Assembly: GCA_002455335.1 (NCBI GenBank)
Contig: DKKP01000175.1
Span: 245-13,353 of the forward strand
Length of the DNA: 13,109 nucleotides
Source: Anaerolineales bacterium UBA6663
GTDB taxonomy: Bacteria; Chloroflexota; Anaerolineae; Anaerolineales; UBA6663
Direction of reading: 5' to 3'
Positions 1 through 5,786 of this stretch are shown here, one piece after another. The position numbers and the translations under genes were made by a program. How positions within the stretch are numbered: position 1 is the first letter of the stretch; each line of letters starts with the position of its first letter. The notes beneath the pieces were generated by a model that ran no database searches, had not been told where the DNA came from, and saw only the letters and a program-made list of their open reading frames with translations.

Positions 1-188
1 CTCATAGCCTTGTCGGGCGTGGTGTATGCCATGCCCGTGCCGCTGACCGAGATCGTGCGGGTCACGGTCGGGGCCGGGTCGGTGCTTTGCGCCTGAGCCG
101 GGCGTGGCGCCAGCGGCGCGCAGGCCGACACCACGAGCGCGCCGGCCGCCAGACCGAGCAACGCCATCGTCATCTTGTTGCGGAACAT
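1..188 (-). CDS. SIMPL-domain (DUF541) lipoprotein, N-terminal part
   Basis: Only the first 62 codons lie in the window; the gene continues past the left edge. The N-terminus has a charged start (MFRNK), a hydrophobic stretch at residues 8-22 and a lipobox-like VSAC with Cys23, so export and lipid anchoring are likely. An alternative signal peptidase I site, AQA, lies near residue 33. Residues 44-61 contain RTISVSGTG followed by TPDKA, which is the typical opening of SIMPL/DUF541 (26 kDa periplasmic immunogenic protein-like) domains. The function of that family is poorly defined. The ATG is set by a strong AAGGAG ribosome site at 198-203, ten bases upstream. It is the gene after rocB on the same strand, 110 bases away. 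The gap between them (189-298) holds a purine-rich tract and a small 5-bp inverted repeat (208-221) but no convincing promoter or terminator. Confidence 0.8.
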   Translation of the reverse strand, partial: MFRNKMTMALLGLAAGALVVSACAPLAPRPAQAQSTDPAPTVTRTISVSGTGMAYTTPDKAM

Positions 189-298
189 AATCGTCATCTC
201 CTTGTCGCAGGAAGTGTCCTGTTTTGATCAGACGCCGCGGGTGGCCGGGGAGTTCCACAGAGGAGGCGGGAGGATGGAGGAGCGATTTCCCTCTTCCC

Positions 299-1885
299 TC
301 ACGGCCTGGCGCCAAGAACCTGCCGGGCCACACGCCACACGAGCTCGGGGAGAACGCCGAACGCGTAGCCCGCGTGGACGCGTTCGCCGATCTGGTGCGC
401 GTCGCGGCCCCAGGGGCCGATGTTGACGGTCGGCAACCCGGCGCCAGCCTGAGCCTCGATCGCCCAACGTCGCCAACCCGGGGTATTGGCGCGCCACGTG
501 GCAAGGTCATCGGCATCGATCTGTCCTGCCAGAAAGCTCATGTCGGAGATGGCGTGGAAGAAGGGGCGCCGCTCGATGCTCACGCCGGTCTCCGCCGCGA
601 CGGACTCCGACTGACTGTCGCAGGCGGCCAGCAGTTCAGCATCGCGCGCAGAGTCGGCCTTGGCCAGGGGATAGAAGATCGGGGCGTAGCCGATGACGAC
701 ACCCGGCCCAGCCAGTTCGAGCCCTTGCGCCAGCGCATGGTACGCGGCGCGTGACGCGGCCAGCACATCCCGCTGTGCGTCCTGCGCCAGGGTGTTGACC
801 CGCGCGCGCAGATCGGCCGGGGCCCGGGCCAACAGCTCGGAGGCCCGCCAGATGGTGGTTGCGTGCGAGAAGGTCGATCGGATGTGGTCGGCGCGGGCTT
901 CCCAGGCGGCGCCGCGCGCGGCGTGCAGGGCCACGGCCGAACGCAGTGCATCGGCGGCGGCGGCTTCGAACTGAGCGAGCACATCGTCGGGGCCGCTGGT
1001 GCGGGTCAACACGTTGAACGCACACCAGCTGTACGCAGGCACCGTGACGTTATAGACCGGCTTGAGGTCGAGGTGTTGCAGCGTCGCGGGCGGCGATTCG
1101 CCCAGATCCTCAGCGCCCTCGATTCGGCGGATGAGCTCGGCTGCGATCAGGCTGGCGTTCAGGCCGTCGAACGGCATCCCGACGTGGGTCGGCTGGCCGA
1201 CGGCCAGGGCGACGGGCAGCAGCTTGCCGACGCTGCCGGTGTAGATCACACGACCTTCGCGGCCGTCCGCCTGATCGACTGTGATGTCGAGGTTGAGCGC
1301 GGCGGCGAGGTCGAGCCCCCACTCGGCCGCGATCTCGGGGAGCTGGGCGGCGGCCGAGCGCATGCCGTGTGACCCGCCTTCTTCGTCCGGGGTTGCGACG
1401 AAGAGCAGGTTGCCCTGTCGCTCAGGGTCCTGCGCAAAGCGCTCGAGGAGCGCGATGCCGACGGCCAGACCGCTCTTCATATCCAACACACCCCGGCCGG
1501 GCAGGAACGCGCCGCTACGCAGCTCGATCGCGGCCCGTCCGCCGAGTTGCTCGGCCAGCGGTTCGCTCAATGCCTGCGGGTCGAAGGCCAGTTGGGCGAG
1601 CGAGCCATACGCGTCGATCTCGACGACGTCGTAGTGCCCGGCGAGCACCACGGTCTTGCGTCCGGTGCCGCGCACCAGCGCGAAGAGCGAGCGCCGTGGC
1701 AGCGGGTCGTTTCGCGTTTCCAGCAGGATCAGGTCCTCAGGATGCTCGGCGAAATACGGCAGCCGGCGCACGATCGCGGCGATGGCGTCGACCGCCGCGA
1801 TCTCGCCGGGTGTGTCTGTGATGCTGTTGATCGCGGTCAGTTCGAGGGTCAGGGCACGAGTTCGCGTTGTCCAATCGTGAGGCAT
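299..1885 (-). CDS. rocB: M20-family metallopeptidase, RocB-like
   Basis: A 528-residue zinc-dependent hydrolase of the M20/M25/M40 clan, closest in architecture to RocB of Bacillus arginine-utilisation operons, whose reaction is not established. Visible motifs: GHYDVVE at 83-89 (metal His84 and Asp86), GRGVLDMKSG at 130-139 (bridging Asp135), TPDEEGG at 165-171 (catalytic Glu168, metal Glu169), NLD at 198-200, and a late GRDAHQIGERVH (His497 is the likely last ligand). The length and the long insert between the catalytic halves (about residues 215-445) fit RocB better than small M20 carboxypeptidases. There is no signal peptide, so it is cytosolic. No other arginine-catabolism gene lies nearby, so the RocB name describes the family and not a demonstrated arginine role. 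The ATG is 6 bases after a TATACT hexamer and lacks a Shine-Dalgarno, suggesting a leaderless start. Confidence 0.82.
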   Translation of the reverse strand: MPHDWTTRTRALTLELTAINSITDTPGEIAAVDAIAAIVRRLPYFAEHPEDLILLETRNDPLPRRSLFALVRGTGRKTVVLAGHYDVVEIDAYGSLAQLAFDPQALSEPLAEQLGGRAAIELRSGAFLPGRGVLDMKSGLAVGIALLERFAQDPERQGNLLFVATPDEEGGSHGMRSAAAQLPEIAAEWGLDLAAALNLDITVDQADGREGRVIYTGSVGKLLPVALAVGQPTHVGMPFDGLNASLIAAELIRRIEGAEDLGESPPATLQHLDLKPVYNVTVPAYSWCAFNVLTRTSGPDDVLAQFEAAAADALRSAVALHAARGAAWEARADHIRSTFSHATTIWRASELLARAPADLRARVNTLAQDAQRDVLAASRAAYHALAQGLELAGPGVVIGYAPIFYPLAKADSARDAELLAACDSQSESVAAETGVSIERRPFFHAISDMSFLAGQIDADDLATWRANTPGWRRWAIEAQAGAGLPTVNIGPWGRDAHQIGERVHAGYAFGVLPELVWRVARQVLGARP

Positions 1886-1891
1886 CCGGGA

Positions 1892-1897
1892 AGTATA
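1892..1897 (-). promoter_or_regulatory. Candidate leaderless -10 for rocB
   Basis: On the minus strand TATACT lies with only six bases between it and the rocB ATG. Transcription would therefore start at or next to the A of the ATG. No ribosome site is visible, and no good -35 is found 16-18 bases upstream, where the sequence is the GC-rich hairpin region. Inferred from sequence only. Confidence 0.4.
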
Positions 1898-1918
1898 GCC
1901 GGGTGGTGCGTGGCGCGG

Positions 1919-1944
1919 GGCGCGGGGCGCGAACGCCCCGCGCT
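1919..1944 (-). repeat. GC-rich stem-loop between ada and rocB
   Basis: A perfect 10-bp inverted repeat (GCGCGGGGCG against CGCCCCGCGC, 1920-1929 and 1934-1943) encloses a four-base loop read as UUCG on the minus strand; a G-T pair extends it to 1919/1944. It begins about 20 bases after the ada stop, so it could help end or stabilise the ada transcript. It has no T-tract and is not a canonical intrinsic terminator. On the plus strand its left arm is part of a tandem 7-mer, GCGCGGG, present about 2.7 times at 1913-1931. Confidence 0.5.
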
Positions 1945-1962
1945 CCCCGCTCTCCGCGCCAA

Positions 1963-3021
1963 CTACGCCTCAACGCCCTCCAGTTCGAGCAACTGCCGTT
2001 TGCGTTCAACGCCCCAGTGGTAGCCGCTGAGGCTGCCGTCGCCGTGGATGACGCGGTGGCAGGGCACGACGATGGCGGTCGGGTTTGCGCCGCAGGCATT
2101 GGCCACGGCGCGGGCTGCCTTGGGGCGCCCGATGGCGCGCGCCAGCTGAGCGTACGAGCGGGTTTCGCCGGTCGGGATATTGCGTAGCGCTGACCAGACC
2201 TTGCGCTGGAAGGCCGTTGCGCGGACGTCGGTCGGTAGATCGGGGTGCGGATTTGTGCCGTTGAGGAAGCCCAGCACGGCCTGAACCCATTCGGCAAGCC
2301 GGGGATGTTCAGGGTCGATGCGCGCCGCCGGGTATTCGTCGTGGAGGAGGCGGGTCAACGTCCGGCGGCTCTCGCCAAGCGCCACCTGACAGATGCCGCG
2401 CTCGGTGGCCGCGACCAGGAGCAAGCCGAGCGGGCTTTCGACGATCACATAAGCGATCGAGTCGACGGGCGCGCCACCCCTGCGATAGTCGGTGGGGGTC
2501 ATCCCCAGATCCCGAACGACGGCTTGCGGGCTGTGGCTGTTGTAGCCGGCGTCGAGCACGGCACGGGTGACCGTGTCGGCGCGCCGCAGCCGGCTCTTGA
2601 GTTGCCGTTGGCGTAGCCCGAGCGCATATTGCTTTGGCGACACGCCGAGATGGCGCTTGAAAACGCGTTGCAGATGGAAGGGGCTGAAATTGAACCGCGC
2701 TGCGAGCTCGGCCAACGTGGGCATGGCGCCGGGGTTTGCCTCGGCGCATTGTTCGAGTGCCGTTGCGACGGCGCGCGCCAGTGCGAGCTGCGGGTCGACG
2801 ACCCGATCGGGCTGGCAGCGTTTGCAGGCCCGAAAGCCGGCAGCCACGCACTCGGCCGGCGTGGCGAAGAAGAGCACGTTCTGGCGTTTGGGCGTCCGCG
2901 CCGAGCACGAGGGCTTGCAGTAGATGCCCGTGGTCTTGACCGCAAGGTAGAACTGCCCGTCGAAATGGGTGTCGCGCTGCTCGACGGCCTGCCAGCGCTT
3001 TGAGTCGGTCAACGTCGTCAT
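1963..3021 (-). CDS. ada: Ada: methylphosphotriester/O6-methylguanine methyltransferase and AraC-type regulator
   Basis: A 352-residue bifunctional repair protein. Residues 1-75 form the Ada zinc domain, with Cys35, Cys39, Cys66 and Cys69 in the TTGIYCKPSC and ACKRC motifs; Cys35 takes methyl groups from DNA phosphotriesters and switches on the regulator. Residues about 80-182 are an AraC-type helix-turn-helix region (FSPFHLQRVFKRHLGVSPKQY is the first HTH; LGMTPTDYRRGG ends the second). Residues about 190-350 are the O6-alkylguanine methyltransferase, with GETRSYAQLA, the N-A-C-G-A-N-P segment and the acceptor PCHRV (Cys321). The domain order matches E. coli Ada. The second HTH looks about two residues shorter than usual. 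No alkA, alkB or ogt is adjacent. The ATG is six bases after a TATCCT box and has no Shine-Dalgarno. Confidence 0.96.
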   Translation of the reverse strand: MTTLTDSKRWQAVEQRDTHFDGQFYLAVKTTGIYCKPSCSARTPKRQNVLFFATPAECVAAGFRACKRCQPDRVVDPQLALARAVATALEQCAEANPGAMPTLAELAARFNFSPFHLQRVFKRHLGVSPKQYALGLRQRQLKSRLRRADTVTRAVLDAGYNSHSPQAVVRDLGMTPTDYRRGGAPVDSIAYVIVESPLGLLLVAATERGICQVALGESRRTLTRLLHDEYPAARIDPEHPRLAEWVQAVLGFLNGTNPHPDLPTDVRATAFQRKVWSALRNIPTGETRSYAQLARAIGRPKAARAVANACGANPTAIVVPCHRVIHGDGSLSGYHWGVERKRQLLELEGVEA

Positions 3022-3027
3022 GGGGTC

Positions 3028-3056
3028 AGGATAGCGGGCGGCCCCGGCGTGGGCAA
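3028..3056 (-). promoter_or_regulatory. Candidate leaderless promoter of ada
   Basis: Minus-strand TTGCCC (3056-3051), a 17-base spacer and TATCCT (3033-3028) lie with six bases between the -10 and the ada ATG. Each hexamer matches the consensus at four of six positions and the spacing is ideal. The transcript would begin at or next to the start codon. Confidence 0.45.
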
Positions 3057-3084
3057 CGCAAAACTTGCGCTGGTCATCACCGGC

Positions 3085-3181
3085 GATTCTAACTTTGGAC
3101 CTGTCAGGTCCAAGCGCAATTACCTTGTTTTCCAGCAGTTCCGAAATCGCCTTTAGAAAAAAAGGGCAAGATTCTAACCTT
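3085..3181. repeat. Palindrome flanked by direct repeats, upstream of ada
   Basis: This AT-richer intergenic stretch contains a perfect 9-bp inverted repeat with a single central base, TTGGACCTG-T-CAGGTCCAA (3095-3113). The word GATTCTAAC occurs at 3085-3093 and again at 3170-3178, each followed by a T/C-rich TTT or CTT. The second copy overlaps the HAD gene stop codon. About 76 bases lie between the copies. TTGCGC (3065-3070) and GCGCAA (3114-3119) also form an outer inverted repeat. It could be a small inserted repeat with a target-site duplication or an operator region for ada. No terminal inverted repeat is convincing, so the nature is unresolved. Confidence 0.45.
3086..3113 (-). promoter_or_regulatory. 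Second candidate ada promoter, within the palindrome
   Basis: On the minus strand TTGGAC (3113-3108), a 16-base spacer and TAGAAT (3091-3086) make a reasonable sigma-70-like promoter. The -35 and spacer coincide exactly with the 9-bp palindrome, so a dimeric regulator bound there would compete with polymerase. It would give ada a leader of about 60 bases. It is an alternative or addition to the promoter abutting the ATG. Confidence 0.35.
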
Positions 3182-3911
3182 CGGCCGTGGCGGCACGCAT
3201 GTCATGCAACCCAAGTATCGCGGGGAGTTGCCCGACCGCCGTGATCACGGTGCAACCCGGCTCCGGGTAGAGCCCCGTGGGATCGATCAGGATCGGGATC
3301 AGACCAGCATTGTGCGCGCCCTCCACGTCGGCGTGAAAATTGTCGCCCACGTACACGGCCTCGTCCGGCGCCACACCCAGACGCTCGAGCGCGATCCGAA
3401 AGATCTCGGGCGCCGGCTTCCAATAGCCGGCCTCGCCGGCTGAGAGCGTCAAGTCGAAGAGATCTGCCAGCCCCAGCGCTTCTGCCACAGGCGCCAGGAC
3501 CTCGCCGCGGTTCGACACCAGCGCGACCTTCAAGCCACGGCCGCGCAGCTCGAGCAAGGTCGGCCGTACGTCGTCCGGCACGCAGTCTGAGGGGCGATAA
3601 CGCTCGGCCATCAACCGCGTGACGTCGGCGGCCAGTTCGCTCGATTGGGCACCCAGACCAAGGGCCTCGATCTGCCGCTGCGCGTAGCGCGCCCAGAACG
3701 CTGGCGTATCGGCGCCGAGCTCATCGAGATCCTGGATCATCTCGGGCGCGATCGACCAGTAGAAGTGAGTCCAGCGCTCGCCGATGCGCAGGGCCTCGGC
3801 CTCGAGCGGCCAACCCAGGTCATGCAGGATTGCCGTGAAGGTCTGAAAGCCGCTCGGCACGCTGTGACGCAACGTGCCATCGAGGTCGAACAGGATCGCG
3901 CGAGGGGGCAT
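3174..3911 (-). CDS. HAD-family hydrolase (phosphoglycolate phosphatase/YjjG-like)
   Basis: A 245-residue cytosolic phosphatase with all four HAD motifs: FDLDGTL (Asp9 nucleophile, Asp11 acid/base), LVSNRG (Ser133), the motif III lysine in YWKPAPEIF (Lys165), and VGDNFHADVEGA (Asp190 and Asp195, Mg2+). A helical cap between about residues 15 and 115 gives subfamily IA. The substrate cannot be told from sequence. The ATG at 3911 is chosen because GGGTGATC, overlapping the moaA stop, pairs well with the 16S rRNA 3' end and sits six bases upstream. A GTG at 3923 overlapping the moaA TGA would add MILG and is less likely. The reading frame is open much further upstream but that part lies inside moaA. 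It is coupled to moaA, eight bases after its stop. Confidence 0.9.
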   Translation of the reverse strand: MPPRAILFDLDGTLRHSVPSGFQTFTAILHDLGWPLEAEALRIGERWTHFYWSIAPEMIQDLDELGADTPAFWARYAQRQIEALGLGAQSSELAADVTRLMAERYRPSDCVPDDVRPTLLELRGRGLKVALVSNRGEVLAPVAEALGLADLFDLTLSAGEAGYWKPAPEIFRIALERLGVAPDEAVYVGDNFHADVEGAHNAGLIPILIDPTGLYPEPGCTVITAVGQLPAILGLHDMRAATAEG

Positions 3912-3919
3912 GCCGAGGA

Positions 3920-4900
3920 TCACCCGCCGATTTCGCTCATCACCCGATTGAGCGGGATGATGTCGGAGGCCAGGTCGTGTCCCCAGGGTTTGTTCCAGGT
4001 CGCGTGCGTGATCAGGGCCTTGAGTTCGGACACGTCGGCGCCTGCACGCAGCGGGGTGAGCAGATCGACCTCGTATTCGTTGAGCAGACACATCCGCAGC
4101 TTACCATCTGCGGTCAGCCGGGCGCGGGTGCACGAGGCGCAGAACGGCTGAGTAACCGAGTTGATGAAGCCCAACTCGCCACGCGCGCCCGCAAGGCGAT
4201 ACAGCCTCGCCTCGCCATCGAGCTTGCCGTCGTCGATCACGCTGAGTTGACCGAGGCGCGCTTCGATTCGCTGTTGCATCTCGGCGAAGGTGACCATTTG
4301 GCCCTGCTGGAAGCCGGCGACCTCGCCAAACGGCATCATCTCGATGAAGCGCACCTGCCAGGGGTTTTCGAGCGTCAGCGCCGCGATGTCGGCGACATCG
4401 TCTTCGTTGTAGCCACGCACCACCACGGTGTTCAATTTGACCGGCGCCAGCCCCACCCGCTCGGCTTCCTTCAGACCGGCCCAGACCTCGTCAAGCGAGC
4501 CCCAGCGCGTGATCCGTCGAAACCGCTCCGGATCCAGCGTATCGATGCTGACGTTCACGCGCCCCAACCCGGCAGCCTTGAGCGGCGCCGCAAGCTTCTC
4601 GAGCAGCACGCCGTTTGTGGTCATCGAAAGCGAGCGAACACCGGGCGTGCTTGCGATGCCGCGCACAACGTCGACGATATTGGCGCGCACAGTGGGCTCG
4701 CCACCCGTCAACCGGAACTTGTGAAAACCCAGTTCCGTGAACAACGGCATGAGCGTCAGCAACTCATCGTCTTGCATCAACTCGGCCCGCGGCCGAAAGG
4801 TCATGTCCTCCGGCATGCAATACACACACCGGAGGTTGCAGCGATCGGTCAGGCTGATGCGAAGGTAGTGGATGTCGCGCCCAAAGCGGTCGGTGGCCAT
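3920..4900 (-). CDS. moaA: GTP 3',8-cyclase MoaA (molybdenum cofactor biosynthesis)
   Basis: A 326-residue radical-SAM enzyme that converts GTP to (8S)-3',8-cyclo-7,8-dihydro-GTP, the first step of molybdopterin synthesis. The N-terminal SAM cluster is CNLRCVYC (Cys21, Cys25, Cys28), followed by the SAM-binding GGEP at 66-69 and SMTTNG near 92-97. The C-terminal cluster that binds GTP is FCASCTRARL with Cys254 and Cys257 plus Cys271 in RMCLL. The protein ends in Gly-Gly, the conserved C-terminal tail needed for catalysis in this family. Length and motifs are complete. No moaC, moaE, mobA or molybdoenzyme lies in the window. It heads a coupled pair with the HAD phosphatase. There is no Shine-Dalgarno; a promoter sits directly before the ATG. 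Confidence 0.97.
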   Translation of the reverse strand: MATDRFGRDIHYLRISLTDRCNLRCVYCMPEDMTFRPRAELMQDDELLTLMPLFTELGFHKFRLTGGEPTVRANIVDVVRGIASTPGVRSLSMTTNGVLLEKLAAPLKAAGLGRVNVSIDTLDPERFRRITRWGSLDEVWAGLKEAERVGLAPVKLNTVVVRGYNEDDVADIAALTLENPWQVRFIEMMPFGEVAGFQQGQMVTFAEMQQRIEARLGQLSVIDDGKLDGEARLYRLAGARGELGFINSVTQPFCASCTRARLTADGKLRMCLLNEYEVDLLTPLRAGADVSELKALITHATWNKPWGHDLASDIIPLNRVMSEIGG

Positions 4901-4909
4901 CGTGGCGGA

Positions 4910-4938
4910 ATTTTATCAAGCTGGTGGCGCTTAATCAA
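4910..4938 (-). promoter_or_regulatory. Candidate leaderless promoter of moaA
   Basis: Minus-strand TTGATT (4938-4933), exactly 17 bases, then TAAAAT (4915-4910); nine bases separate the -10 from the moaA ATG, so the leader would be about 2-3 bases. The -35 hexamer contains the TGA stop of the upstream gene. The lack of any ribosome site before moaA agrees with leaderless translation. Confidence 0.5.
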
Positions 4939-5747
4939 TGATTCTGCACGAAGTCGATTCGAAGCTGGTTCTTCTTGCAATCATCGAAGGTGGGCACGTA
5001 GTAGCTGGCCGAGAGCGGCTGGTTCGAGCCATCGAGCAGGGTCAGGATGTAGTGCTCGCTGGAGTCCAGGGGTGCGTCCGCCAACGTGATGGCGTAGCTG
5101 CCGGCGCCCAATGTGGTTGGGCCGGTCGGGACGGGGAGATCGATGCCATTACCTTCGATCAGCACAAACAACCCGTTGATCCCGAGCCCGTTCTGATCGA
5201 GCACCCGTCCGACGACCCCCAGCCAGGCGCATCCGTTCTGGTTTGTCTTGTTCGCGGTGTAGACCGGGGCCTCGGGCGGCAGTGTGAACGGCATCGCCGC
5301 CAGCGTGGGCGTGGCTGTCGGGCAGCGCGGCCCCGTGCAGGGTGTCGGCGTCGGCCCGTCTGTGGGTGTCGGGCTCGGTGTGGCCGTTGCGGGCTCGGTC
5401 GCCGTCGGAATGGCGGTCTGTGTGGCCGTCGGTGTGGGCGTGCCCGTTGCGGTCGGGATGAGCGTGGCCGTGCTTGGCACAAGCGTGGGCTCAGGTGTCC
5501 AGGTCGGCGGCAGGTTCGAAGTCGCCGTCGGTTCGACGTGGATCGATACCACAGGCGTCGGGAAGGCCGCGTAACTGCGCGGTGCGGGGCGCCAGGCGAC
5601 GATCGGGTTGAGGTCGGGCGCGACGAATACAGCGGCTTCGATCAGGATCAGCACGACCGTGGCGATCCAGACCACAGGCGTCACCGCCGTGAAGAGACGA
5701 TCCAGCGCTCGATTCAGCAAACGACCGATACGATTACCGACACGCAT
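4935..5747 (-). CDS. Membrane-anchored protein with Thr/Pro-rich linker, function unknown
   Basis: 270 residues that I do not recognise as a named family. A basic N-terminus (Arg3, Arg6, Arg9, Arg13, Arg17) precedes one strong transmembrane segment at about 18-42 with no signal-peptidase site, so the rest should face outside. Residues about 63-150 are a low-complexity TPT/PTAT linker resembling the stalks of Chloroflexota surface proteins. The C-terminal domain (about 160-270) contains NGCAWLGVVGRVLDQNG, GLFVLIEGNG and SYYVPTFDDCKKN; the first part resembles a beta-sandwich of the carboxypeptidase-regulatory type. Cys173 and Cys257 could form a disulfide. It follows the PpiC lipoprotein by 39 bases, so that exported foldase might assist it (inference). 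The ribosome site before the ATG is weak (GGGTG). Confidence 0.75.
   Translation of the reverse strand: MRVGNRIGRLLNRALDRLFTAVTPVVWIATVVLILIEAAVFVAPDLNPIVAWRPAPRSYAAFPTPVVSIHVEPTATSNLPPTWTPEPTLVPSTATLIPTATGTPTPTATQTAIPTATEPATATPSPTPTDGPTPTPCTGPRCPTATPTLAAMPFTLPPEAPVYTANKTNQNGCAWLGVVGRVLDQNGLGINGLFVLIEGNGIDLPVPTGPTTLGAGSYAITLADAPLDSSEHYILTLLDGSNQPLSASYYVPTFDDCKKNQLRIDFVQNH
5298..5561 (-). repeat. Coding low-complexity Thr/Pro linker
   Basis: This part of the preceding gene encodes about 88 residues dominated by Thr, Pro, Ala and Ser. On the plus strand it appears as GTGGGCGT/GTGGCCGT-like tandem words. The repeat is degenerate, is in frame and does not break the gene; its length may vary between strains. 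Confidence 0.7.
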
Positions 5748-5786
5748 GACTGCACCCGGCGCCCGGCGGCGCGAGGTGCGATCCGC

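Noticed and set aside
259..282. Purine-rich tract downstream of rocB
   Set aside because: Only two pyrimidines in 24 bases, but no repeat unit, pairing or known role visible.
224..754. Plus-strand open frame opposite rocB
   Set aside because: Overlaps a well-supported M20 peptidase and shows no domain or ribosome site.
3157..3173. T7 run on the minus strand, 10 bases after the HAD stop, as an intrinsic terminator
   Set aside because: Only a 4-bp AAGG/CCTT stem can be drawn before it, too weak for a terminator call.
3977..5089. 370-codon open frame on the plus strand
   Set aside because: Antisense to moaA, whose motifs are complete; composition is that of a shadow frame.
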